Source: Leishmania donovani (Eukaryota; Euglenozoa; Kinetoplastea; Trypanosomatida; Trypanosomatidae). From it: 64,000 nt of DNA. This document shows, one piece after another, positions 29,189-38,607 of this stretch; the stretch's first letter is position 1; each line of letters begins with the position of its first letter. Location of the stretch: assembly GCF_000227135.1 (NCBI RefSeq), contig NC_018239.1, forward strand, positions 62,001-126,000, given 5' to 3'. The notes under the pieces are model-generated. The model had not been told where the DNA came from, did not search any database, and saw only the letters and a list, made by a program, of their open reading frames with translations. The position numbers and the translations under genes are program-made.

Positions 29189-32100
29189 ATGTGGGGCCCA
29201 TGGCGCACCGGTCCATCCATCTCGTCCTCGCGAACGGCGTCAAGCAGCCGCACACGGGTCGTTGCATGCAACGAGATCCGTCGCTGGAGTGAGCCAGCTG
29301 TGGGGCTCGTGCCTCTTGCGAGAGGACGAGGGTACGGCAATGCCCTTTTCGCCGCATCACACGGCAGCAGCCGCTTCATTTGTGGCTCCCGTTTTTCAGC
29401 GTCTGCGACGGCGTTCCGGCCGACGTCGCTGCTGCTGTGCTCGCGCCATTGCCGCGAACCACTGGCGAGTGGCGGCGACAGTGTGGCGCCGCCCGCGTCA
29501 CCGCCTTCGCAGCCGCCTTCTGCACCCTCAGCGGCGTCGCAGCGCAAAGAGTACACGGCAGAGCTGCTGCGCAGCATTTCACGTCGTGGCGGTGGTGCCG
29601 TGCGCCGCGCGCGACACGGCACCACCACCTCTGCTGCAGTCGCCCTATCCGCCCTTCTGAACCCTTCCAGCATATCGGCAAAGGGGGAAGCGACCAACAA
29701 CGGTGGCGGCGCTCCCGCACTCGCCGCCACGTCGGTGAAAGGAGCCGAGCATGTCGCAGCCGGCTCACCGCTGCTGCGTGTATTCGACGCTACACACGCG
29801 CCTCGCTCCACAGCGCCGTCCCGGCCAGCGGAACCGAAGTCGCCATCATTCGCCGGCCCCATCGCCAATCGACGCTCCATTGCTGAAGCACCGCGCACGA
29901 GACGCAACGCAAACTCAAACGCGAGTGTTTTTACCGCAGGTAGCACGGCAGGGGGCGGGGCACCGTCGTCTGCACCTCCGCCAGCACCCCGACCAACGCC
30001 GCTGTCCCGAGCACTGCTCCACAAGCTGCTCCACACGATTCGAACTGAGAAGCGGGTCCCGTGGGACGCCCTCTCTCGGCTGCACCCGGAGCTGCTTCAC
30101 ATGCCCCTCTATGCATGCCGTCACGAATGGTGTGAGGGCTACTGCGCTCGCGGAAGCGCGACACCGATCGTCTCGCTGGCGAAGGCCGGTTCCGCCAGGG
30201 CACCATCCTTGCCTGCCGCCTCTCTTACCACCATTGCAAAACCGCGTGGTGATCGCAACGGTCATCGGCGCCGGCTTCCGCCGCTGCTGCTCTGTGCCGC
30301 GTCCACCGGAACCGGAAAAAGCGTGCTCATCCCGCTTTACGCACTCGACGCGCATTGGGCAGTGCTGGAGCGACGACTGCTGCGGACGATCGACGCCTAC
30401 GACAAAGCCGCTGCAGCGGAGGCCACGGAGAAGGTGCGGGGTGGTGCCCACTCCGCGCACGATAACTTGCTCTCCGCCATGACGGCGCAACAGACGGCGG
30501 CTGCCGCGGCGGAGGCGGAGGCGGAGGCGGAGGCGGCCCACATTGCCTTGCAGCCTTTCCCTCTCGACTCGCAAGAGAGCTTCATACGCGAGTTCACGGC
30601 CTGCAGCCGGCTGCGCATTGTGGTGAGTCAACCAACTCGTGTAGCATGTGCGGAGCTTGCCGCGTATGCAAGCGCGCTCTTGGACGCCGGTCGCACGCGT
30701 GTCGGTGCCAGTGACAGCACCGAGGTGGCGCCGGCAGGAGCAGGACTCAGCGGCGGCCGCCGCCGCGACAAGAAGCAGTGTGCCCTGAGCCGTCGGCTTG
30801 TTGGGAAGCGGGTAGGTTTTGCTGTCGGTGGGGAGTCACAGTTCTGCTCCGAAACAGAGATTGTCTTCGCCACCCCTGGCTACGTTCTCAATGCGCTGCA
30901 GGTCTCCCATCCCCAGTCGTCGCTGTCGCCAACGACGCTTGTGGTGGATGAGGCACACTGCCGCGACATCGAGACGGATGCCTTGCTGGCCTGGATGAAG
31001 CTGTCGCGAGAGTGCAGCCAAGGAGGTGATGCATCGACATTGGATACCTCGGCGCCGCTGCCGGTGCTGCGTCAGTACTACGTGGTGTCCGCTACCATGA
31101 ATCTGCAGGCGATGGACGCCTATCTTTGTCGAGGACTTCAGAACGGCAGCAACGGCGAGCGCGACGCCCATCCAGGGCCGCGCGAAGGCCTCGCACGAGG
31201 GCCCGAGCGCACCATCGCCGAGAGCGATGCCCTCCCCGAGGATGCCGGGGGCACCGACCCCGTGTCTGCAGACGCGCCGCTTCTGCTTCTATCTCCGATG
31301 CAACTTCATCATGTGCGACGGTGGTGGCAAAGAGAGCAGTCGCTCGGCGCTGGCGGACGTATCGATGGCGCAGACGTGGACTCCGCCGTGGCGCGGGCTG
31401 TGACGACGGATCAACGCGTGCGCGCGGCCGTCCTGCAGCTCGTAGAGGTCACCGAAGGCTACGGCGAGTGCGATGACGGTTACCGTGACGACCTCCTTCT
31501 CATCGGTGGCGCCGCGAGTGCGGCGAACGGCTCACCCGCCGCCAGCTCCACAGAACACGCGGTGGCCGACTTCTTTGCCAGCAGTGCCAAGAGTCCCACA
31601 GAGACCACAGCCAGAGTGGCGCCATCGCGTCTGTCGCCTCCCCTCAACCCATCGGAGCTTCGCGGCGCTGACGGCGCGGTGATTGTCATTGCCACCCAAC
31701 CGTACCGTGTGGAGCGCTACTTCGTCGACGATCTCGATCCCGTAAAGGGCTGCTTTGCGAGGTCGCAGGTGCTGTTTGATGAGGCCACACGTCTCAGTGC
31801 TACCGCTGCTGCATCGGCGGCAGCGGCCCGCACTCCTTCCAACGCGCTGCAAGGTGGGGCTAGCGGAGGTAGGAAAGGTGGAAGCCAACCCAAGCAAGGC
31901 GACAAGGCAGCCTCCTCCGCGTCCGCTGCCGACGCCACCCAGCGGACGAGCAGGGGCTTTCCGATGTGCCTCACCGACGATGGTGCCGCACTCCGAGCAC
32001 GGTTGGTCGATTTACACGGCACGCGCGCCGCCTCCTATGTCATGCTCAGCACCCGTGCGCGCGCGCTAGTGGAGCTGATTCTTCAGTTGCTGCAGGCCGC

Positions 32101-35100
32101 ACGGCTTCGATGGATCGACGGTGCGGCCGCGCCTCCCGCGACACCGCGACCTCCGCGCAGCGAACAGTCCTACCACGCCGATGACATCGCCTCTGAGCCG
32201 GTGTCAACGACTCTCGCAGCCGCAGATCCGCCGGCAGCGGAGGCTCCGATCACAGTGCTGGTATTCGTCGCCGGCATCAGCGAGCTGCACCAGATCATGC
32301 TGGCTCTCGAACGGCTGTGCGACACTGTGCAGCCCTCGCCCTCGACGGCGTTGTTCCCATCCACCAACGTTGCAGACTCGAGCGCACCCTCGACTCTCGT
32401 GCTGCGCCACGGCTCCGAAGTCTTCTCTGTCGGTCTTCTGCACTCTACCGCGGTGGGGAGTCCGCAAGAGCAGTTGACGGCGACGGAGCACTCGGGGGCG
32501 CCGTTGCGCTTGCTTCTCTCGACCAACGTCGCTGAGAGCTCCCTCACCATTGCGAACACCCGCGTCGTGGTGGACACGTGCCTTGAGCGCCGCATCAGCA
32601 CCGACGACGTCACCGGTGCTACGCAGGTGCTGACCTCCTTTGTGTCACCGAGTGGGCTGCGGCAGAGATGTGGACGGGTTGGCCGGACTGGCGATGGCGT
32701 GGTGATCCACCTGGCGCCAAGGCGGTTTGTGCTCCCAGAGACCCTTCTGCAGCCTCCGACGACGACGCGGCGGGCCGTGTTGCCCACGTCCTCAACTGCA
32801 GGCCTGCCCGATTCTTCAGCGTCGACGCTGACCTTCGAGGCCCTGCCTGATGGCGTCGCAACGGTGCTGCTGCGGCTAAAGTTTCTCTTCGCGAAGGTAG
32901 GTGACGCGTTGGCGGCGTTGCCGTCGCCGCCGAGCGCCGCAGCGGTGCGGCTGGCCTTGCAGCAGCTCGCGGATATGGATCTTCTCCTCTTGCCGGAGGC
33001 GGCAGAGACAACGCCGCCTCAGGAGACGACTCGCAACGTACCCGATCTCGCAGCGCGCACCGCCTCCACTGAGCGACGCAGCTTGATGGAGGCCAGCGCC
33101 GCCTCTGCCTCCGCAGCCGCACGTGGGCCGTTCCGTCCCGCTAATGCAGTCGCCCTCTATGGCGGCGACGGCGCGCTGCTCCCTCTACTAGACTGCAGCA
33201 CTTTTACCCCAAAGGGTTACTTCGTGGCAAGTCTGCCGCTGCCGTACGAGCACGCTGCCCTCGTCTATTATGGCCTGCAGTTCTGCTGCGTCGAGGACGC
33301 GCTACTGGTGGCGTGCGCCATGGCCGTCCCGTCGCTGTTTCTGACGCCGCGCGTGTCGTCCCGTAGCGCCATCCAGATGGGGGCGCGACGCGGCACAAAC
33401 TCTGACTACGCCTCGCAGCGGTGGGACGTGGACAGGATGCCGGCCCTCTCGCCGCTCGAGCAGTTCTATCGGCACCTCTGGGTGCAGCGTCACCTTGCCG
33501 GCTTCGCCGTGCAGCGGATGGTGCGCCCCGCCGCCTGCCCGTCCGACGGCGGCGAGGCGACCAACAGCCGCCAATGCATCCACGACAAGAGTTCCGCGAG
33601 CGGCACGGGCGAGCCCGCGCCCACCACGGCCGCTGCGACAACGTCGGTGGAACGGCAGGCGGGACAGCTGAGTGAACCTCTCATGTTGCGCGCACTGCTG
33701 CGGCAATGGTACGCCTTTTCGAATGTGGACGCCTGCATCGGGTTCCAGAACACGCACGGCCTGAACAGGAGCGCCATGCGCCAAGTGGACAGCATGGTGG
33801 CTCAGACCTGCGGCCGGCTCATTCGACTACTGCTGCAGGTGAGCACCGCCTCAGAGGATGGCGCTGCCAAGCGCTTCGTTGTCGAGGATGCTGAGGCCGA
33901 GGTGGATTTCGGGGCCTACGTGTGCCAAGCCGGCGCTGTTGGGTCCGGCGCGACTGTCCTGCCAAGCATGAACGGCATGGCACGACGTGGCAGCCGCGGC
34001 GGTGGCAGCACTATCGGCCGTATTCCCTTTCTTCCAGACTGGCCTGCAGAGGCCCGGGAGCAGCTGCTGCGCTCACTGCGGCGCCTCCAGCGCGTTGCGG
34101 TGGGTCGTGTGCACCTGCGCCACACCGAAGTGCGGCAACGCTACGGCCTGCCGCAGTGGTACGACAGCGAAGAGCGGTGGATTCGACTGTGGGGTCGTCC
34201 ATATCTGCGGCATGGCCCCACCGACCACTTGGCCTCACGTATCAGCGGGCGAGGAGCAGGCAAAATCAGTGCCGGTGTTGTGGACAAGGAGCGAGACGCA
34301 AGAGAGGCGGTGCAGCGGCACCCGTGCTTCAGGTACTGGGTCGATGGCCTGCCTGCGTTGCGGTCGCCCTACCCATCCCTCTACAGGCAGCAGCGCACGA
34401 CGTCCGTCGCTGTTGGCGGCGCCATCACCCCTTTCTCCACAAGTGTGCCTCCGCCGTTGTCCACGCAAGTCACGCGGTCAAAGGTGCCCATCTACCGCCC
34501 GCCAGTCCCGCCACCGCCGATCCCGCCCGTCGTCTTCGCGATGGGCCGCACCGACGATCGACTGTGCGCCGCCTTCGTAGCCGCGTTTGGCCACCGAACC
34601 TTGCGCGGCGAGGACGGGGGGCACCGCTTCCACCACCGCCGCCTGCGCCGCAACATGCAGGCGCTGGCGAACGACGAGGAGCACGTCTGCACTTTTCATA
34701 TAGATGTGCAGCAGCAGCAAGACCTAGCATCGTCGTCCCTGTCTAGCAGTGGTGCAGCGGATCAACCGACATGCACCGCGCCACTGTCCCCGCCGTCCAA
34801 CTCCTACGACCTCCTCCACGCATCGGGTGTGACGTCGAAGTCGGTGGAGCAGGCCCTTTCTCCATACCTGCGTGGCGCGGGCCTGCAGCAGCTGGAGGTC
34901 TTCCAAAGCAACCGCCTCGCCGTGGCAGCTCGCTTCGCCAGCGACGGGTTCAGCGGCCTCTTCGACAGCCTCTCGCCCAGCTACACCGCCGTTCTCTGCG
35001 CCAACGGCGACGCTGACAGCAACGCAGATGAAGAGAGCGACGACATGTACGACGGCGGAAGCGACGCCGTCTCTACGCAGCGCGTTCATGCGGTGCGGGA

Positions 35101-37972
35101 TGGACGGCGCACTGCTGCAAGGAGCACGAGAAGTGCCGAAGCCATGTGTGGGGTCGCAACTTCAGAGGCAGCACCGACAAACGCTCGGCCGGTAAGCGCA
35201 GACGGTGCACATGGACCGCCATCGGAGGATCTACTGAAGGCGGTAGTGCTCCCGTCCGCGTTGCGATACGCTGACGGGGGGAGGCCGCCACCGACAGCGA
35301 CATCGCCTGCCCGAGACACCTCCACTCGAATAAGTCATCCGTACGTGCAGCTGGCACCTTTCGGCGTCAGCCTCCTCACTGCCGCGACCGCAGGCACCGG
35401 CGGTGGGGGTGGGGGCAGCAGCCTTGGCAGCCTACAGCGCATACCCTTGTCTGGTGTTGCGACCGCTGCACTCAGCTCGCCAACTGTGCCGGCGCAGCCG
35501 TCGTCGTCCTTGATCACCGTTCCCACCTTACACTCCGCATCGCTCGTACGTCAGGCCGACTCCGCTGCGGATGAGCGGCGCAGCGTGCGCTTCGTCGAGG
35601 TCCCTCTACCGTCCGCCGCTGCGGCAACGCGGCCCGCCCGCGGTGGCGCCGCCACTGCGACTGTGACGACGACGACGTGCGTGGCGTGGTCCGACAACCT
35701 TGGCATTAGTGGCCGGTCGGTCACTCGAGCTGCCGTAGCAGCCTTGGGTCTGGCGGACCTGTTTCCCACGGCGCCTCCGCTGTCGAAGAACTCGTCGCCG
35801 CTCGACAGCCGGGGAACTCCCTTGCGCACCAACAGCGGCGACGGCACGGCCGCCGCCTCTGCGCCTTCATCGGCGTGCACGAACTTGCAGCCGTCGAATG
35901 GCACGGCAACGCCGACAACGCTTACGGTCAGTGTCGTGCCGCCCATCTACGTTACCCGCAGCATCACGTGGAAGGTGCTTCTGCCTGCCCTCGTACCCCC
36001 CGCCTCCTCGATGGCGCAAGCCACGCACAAGGGCAGCACCGACGCGGCACCGCCGCCTGCGCACTACTGTATGCTCTGCAACTACCTGTGCTCTAGCCAA
36101 GGCGCCCTTGACCAGCACTACCGTTGTGCCAGCCACCTTGAGCATCTCTACCATGCCGTTCAGCTCGGACTGCGCCGCGAGCACCTGGAGACGCTGTACG
36201 GCTGGGCCCCACGGACCGCAAGCGGCCATCAATGCGCGGGCACAGATGAGGCACACACGCGCGATCACCCCGGTTTCAGCGAAAGCGAAGGTAGCGCCAG
36301 CACGCTCCACCTTGCACCGCCTGTCACTGCTGCGTTGCCGCTGGCGTCGCTACTCTCCCTTCAGAGCGTCACCCGCCTGCCGCTCGCCCAGCACGTCTAC
36401 CCATGTGTAGTCGGTGCCCAGTCATTCTTGAACTGCCTACAGTGGTCCGCCGGTGACCCTGCGCCGTCATCGTCATCCCTGTCCTCGTCACGGGAGCCGA
36501 AACTCCCGGGCGCGCATAAAGCGGAGGGCAGAGCAGCAGGGGCGCACCGCGCGACGCCGCTCGCGGTGGCTGGCAGTCTCGTGGCGCTGCAGAGCGTCAC
36601 CGATGTTCTTCCGCCGCCGCACCTGCGGAAGCCGACGCAGCCAAGCCCGTGCCGCGGTGGTTTTGGAGTGGGGGCGGCGCCACCGTCGTCATCGGTCGAC
36701 GCGGAGACACTCTCGGCGCATCATGTGTGGGTGCTGAACTTGTCCAACAGCGGCGAAGCGAGTGCGGCTGCCTCGGGAACTACTTCGCCACCGATGTCAG
36801 CGCTGCTCGTTGTGGCCGGCTACCTCGCCGCTGCCTCACCGCAGGCCACGGTGGCGCTGCTGCTCAACGACACACACACACACCTCCACGCGGTGATGCT
36901 GTACGGCTTGGGCGTGTGGCGGCTGCCGACGCCGCTGCCTATGCAAGGCTACATGGGTCTCCTGGAGCATATCGGACGCGGCGGTGGCTGGCCCGGTGTG
37001 CTGGTGCCCATGACTAACGTACCGTCCCATAAAAGGCACGAAAGCGTGCGTGAAGAAGCGTCACCTGCGACGCATGGCCCCTCGGACGGGCTCCACTGGT
37101 GCGCTCCGGAGGCGGCGTGTGCCCTGAGCTCAGACAAGCATCGCTGCGGCATGTCGGCGAGTGCGCGCGCGCTAAACCGTGACGCCATCGTGGAGGCCAC
37201 GCTACTTCTCGTCCTTCACGAATATCTTCACGCGCGCCGCAACATGGTCACCCTGGCCGACTACGTTGAGCGCGTGATGCACAAGCTTCAGCTCTCTCCC
37301 TTTGTGGTGTCAGGCGCGCGTGCGGTGCACGGGGCCGAGAAGGCATCACCAGCGGTGACAGCAGCAGACGTGTTGACCGCATACCTGATACACGTCCGTC
37401 ACGGCCAAACCATACAGGCGCTCTTGCGCGACCTCGGGTGCGTCTTCGCGACACCGCCGCGCGCTCTGGCGACGCTCATGCAACCCGCAAGGGCGTCTAC
37501 TCCTGCCAGAAGTGCCGAGGAGGGTTGCAGTGCTGCGCAAGTGGGGCTGCGTGCTCCCCGCCGCCATGAGGCGTCCTTGTCGCCTGCGGCGGCGGCGCTG
37601 TCAAAACGGCTCAGCTACCGCACGCTGGGTGCCGAAGGGGCAGCGGTGGAGATGATGTTCACGGTACCACCGGCGCTCCCGTCGCGGCTACCGCCGGTCA
37701 CCTTTGCCGCCCAGCTACGTCAGTTCTACGTCGACCGTCACGCGCACCGCTGGATGCCGCAGAGGCAGGCGTCTGCAACCCCGGCACGCACGAGTGGCGC
37801 CGCGGCCAGCACAGCCCGAGCGGGAGACGAGGAGCTCATCAAGGGTAATTCACATGCGCGCCCTGCACGTGAGCTCCAAGCCCGCGACAGGGCTGGCCGC
37901 CTACGTGGCCCCCGCAAGGTCGACAAGGGCATCGAAATCGTTGATGATGAGGAGAGCCTGCCGCAGTTTTAG
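29189..37972 (+). CDS. Very large DEAH-box RNA helicase with C2H2 (U1-like) zinc finger, 2,927 aa
   Basis: The ATG at 29189 gives 2,927 residues. Helicase motifs are: I, STGTGKS (372-378); Ia region, VSQPTRVA; II, VDEAH (DEAH at 587-590); III, VSATM; V, STNVAESSLTIANTRVVVD (about 1,110); and VI, QRCGRVGRTG (about 1,160). The core thus spans about 800 residues instead of about 450, expanded by Ser/Ala-rich insertions between motifs III and V. Helicase-associated C-terminal sequence follows (YYGLQFCCVEDALLVACA). Near residue 2,294 there is C-x2-C-x12-H-x5-H (CMLCNYLCSSQGALDQHYRC...H), the spacing of U1/matrin-type fingers that bind RNA. The rest is mostly low complexity. It resembles the DHX29/36/57 group of translation or RNA-processing helicases. 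The Arg/Ser-rich N-terminus could be a mitochondrial presequence, which is inference only. Confidence 0.9.
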   Translation: MWGPWRTGPSISSSRTASSSRTRVVACNEIRRWSEPAVGLVPLARGRGYGNALFAASHGSSRFICGSRFSASATAFRPTSLLLCSRHCREPLASGGDSVAPPASPPSQPPSAPSAASQRKEYTAELLRSISRRGGGAVRRARHGTTTSAAVALSALLNPSSISAKGEATNNGGGAPALAATSVKGAEHVAAGSPLLRVFDATHAPRSTAPSRPAEPKSPSFAGPIANRRSIAEAPRTRRNANSNASVFTAGSTAGGGAPSSAPPPAPRPTPLSRALLHKLLHTIRTEKRVPWDALSRLHPELLHMPLYACRHEWCEGYCARGSATPIVSLAKAGSARAPSLPAASLTTIAKPRGDRNGHRRRLPPLLLCAASTGTGKSVLIPLYALDAHWAVLERRLLRTIDAYDKAAAAEATEKVRGGAHSAHDNLLSAMTAQQTAAAAAEAEAEAEAAHIALQPFPLDSQESFIREFTACSRLRIVVSQPTRVACAELAAYASALLDAGRTRVGASDSTEVAPAGAGLSGGRRRDKKQCALSRRLVGKRVGFAVGGESQFCSETEIVFATPGYVLNALQVSHPQSSLSPTTLVVDEAHCRDIETDALLAWMKLSRECSQGGDASTLDTSAPLPVLRQYYVVSATMNLQAMDAYLCRGLQNGSNGERDAHPGPREGLARGPERTIAESDALPEDAGGTDPVSADAPLLLLSPMQLHHVRRWWQREQSLGAGGRIDGADVDSAVARAVTTDQRVRAAVLQLVEVTEGYGECDDGYRDDLLLIGGAASAANGSPAASSTEHAVADFFASSAKSPTETTARVAPSRLSPPLNPSELRGADGAVIVIATQPYRVERYFVDDLDPVKGCFARSQVLFDEATRLSATAAASAAAARTPSNALQGGASGGRKGGSQPKQGDKAASSASAADATQRTSRGFPMCLTDDGAALRARLVDLHGTRAASYVMLSTRARALVELILQLLQAARLRWIDGAAAPPATPRPPRSEQSYHADDIASEPVSTTLAAADPPAAEAPITVLVFVAGISELHQIMLALERLCDTVQPSPSTALFPSTNVADSSAPSTLVLRHGSEVFSVGLLHSTAVGSPQEQLTATEHSGAPLRLLLSTNVAESSLTIANTRVVVDTCLERRISTDDVTGATQVLTSFVSPSGLRQRCGRVGRTGDGVVIHLAPRRFVLPETLLQPPTTTRRAVLPTSSTAGLPDSSASTLTFEALPDGVATVLLRLKFLFAKVGDALAALPSPPSAAAVRLALQQLADMDLLLLPEAAETTPPQETTRNVPDLAARTASTERRSLMEASAASASAAARGPFRPANAVALYGGDGALLPLLDCSTFTPKGYFVASLPLPYEHAALVYYGLQFCCVEDALLVACAMAVPSLFLTPRVSSRSAIQMGARRGTNSDYASQRWDVDRMPALSPLEQFYRHLWVQRHLAGFAVQRMVRPAACPSDGGEATNSRQCIHDKSSASGTGEPAPTTAAATTSVERQAGQLSEPLMLRALLRQWYAFSNVDACIGFQNTHGLNRSAMRQVDSMVAQTCGRLIRLLLQVSTASEDGAAKRFVVEDAEAEVDFGAYVCQAGAVGSGATVLPSMNGMARRGSRGGGSTIGRIPFLPDWPAEAREQLLRSLRRLQRVAVGRVHLRHTEVRQRYGLPQWYDSEERWIRLWGRPYLRHGPTDHLASRISGRGAGKISAGVVDKERDAREAVQRHPCFRYWVDGLPALRSPYPSLYRQQRTTSVAVGGAITPFSTSVPPPLSTQVTRSKVPIYRPPVPPPPIPPVVFAMGRTDDRLCAAFVAAFGHRTLRGEDGGHRFHHRRLRRNMQALANDEEHVCTFHIDVQQQQDLASSSLSSSGAADQPTCTAPLSPPSNSYDLLHASGVTSKSVEQALSPYLRGAGLQQLEVFQSNRLAVAARFASDGFSGLFDSLSPSYTAVLCANGDADSNADEESDDMYDGGSDAVSTQRVHAVRDGRRTAARSTRSAEAMCGVATSEAAPTNARPVSADGAHGPPSEDLLKAVVLPSALRYADGGRPPPTATSPARDTSTRISHPYVQLAPFGVSLLTAATAGTGGGGGGSSLGSLQRIPLSGVATAALSSPTVPAQPSSSLITVPTLHSASLVRQADSAADERRSVRFVEVPLPSAAAATRPARGGAATATVTTTTCVAWSDNLGISGRSVTRAAVAALGLADLFPTAPPLSKNSSPLDSRGTPLRTNSGDGTAAASAPSSACTNLQPSNGTATPTTLTVSVVPPIYVTRSITWKVLLPALVPPASSMAQATHKGSTDAAPPPAHYCMLCNYLCSSQGALDQHYRCASHLEHLYHAVQLGLRREHLETLYGWAPRTASGHQCAGTDEAHTRDHPGFSESEGSASTLHLAPPVTAALPLASLLSLQSVTRLPLAQHVYPCVVGAQSFLNCLQWSAGDPAPSSSSLSSSREPKLPGAHKAEGRAAGAHRATPLAVAGSLVALQSVTDVLPPPHLRKPTQPSPCRGGFGVGAAPPSSSVDAETLSAHHVWVLNLSNSGEASAAASGTTSPPMSALLVVAGYLAAASPQATVALLLNDTHTHLHAVMLYGLGVWRLPTPLPMQGYMGLLEHIGRGGGWPGVLVPMTNVPSHKRHESVREEASPATHGPSDGLHWCAPEAACALSSDKHRCGMSASARALNRDAIVEATLLLVLHEYLHARRNMVTLADYVERVMHKLQLSPFVVSGARAVHGAEKASPAVTAADVLTAYLIHVRHGQTIQALLRDLGCVFATPPRALATLMQPARASTPARSAEEGCSAAQVGLRAPRRHEASLSPAAAALSKRLSYRTLGAEGAAVEMMFTVPPALPSRLPPVTFAAQLRQFYVDRHAHRWMPQRQASATPARTSGAAASTARAGDEELIKGNSHARPARELQARDRAGRLRGPRKVDKGIEIVDDEESLPQF

Positions 37973-38607
37973 ACGCTGAGTTCAAAGGAAGGGATAGAAC
38001 GGTGTCAAGCCTCCCTCCCGCACCGCTGGCGTTATTCGCACACCCGCGCGTGCGGGTGTGCTGGTGTCGCTGTTTGGGTCGATTCTTTCTGTCTGTTTAT
38101 CCATCCCTACCTATCACAGAGCATGACTAAGTAAGGTGCGCCTACACGGACTCGCTAGCCCCATCACCGGCGCACAGACCTCCCCGCGCCTCCCTCCGCT
38201 GCTCGGTCCCACCATTTTCGATCGTGTTGCATGCGCGTGTGCCCCCCCCCTTCCTCCCCCTCTCTCGCCTCTGTGTGTGTGTGTGTGTGTGTGTGCGTGT
38301 GTAGAATGGGATATGAGAAACAAGTACGGAGGCAGCGTGCTGCACCGTGGGCACGCACGACTCTCGACACATACACAGACACATGCTGCTGCTGCTACTG
38401 CTCTCTCGGCCCAATGCTTCGCCCCTTCTGTGGCTCGGTCGGTTTGTCTTCCTCTATTCCTGCTGCATCGTTTCACTCGCCGCGGATTCGTGGGCAGCGC
38501 CCTCAACGCACGCAAGCACAGGCACGGAGAGAGAGGGAACGGCAGCCGCTGCTGTGCGTCTGCGTGTATTGGTGTTGGAAAAGTGTCCACGAGCGGCAAC
38601 AACAGCC
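37973..38607. other. Intergenic region between helicase and SET-protein genes
   Basis: It contains C and C/T runs (38242-38270), a (TG)n run at 38272-38303 ending in TAG, and an open but compositionally UTR-like stretch before the SET gene. No other gene was seen. Confidence 0.6.
38272..38303. repeat. (TG)n microsatellite
   Basis: About 15 TG units, with one interruption, lie directly after a C/T tract. The AG that follows at 38303-38304 could be the splice acceptor of the SET-domain gene. Confidence 0.85.
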
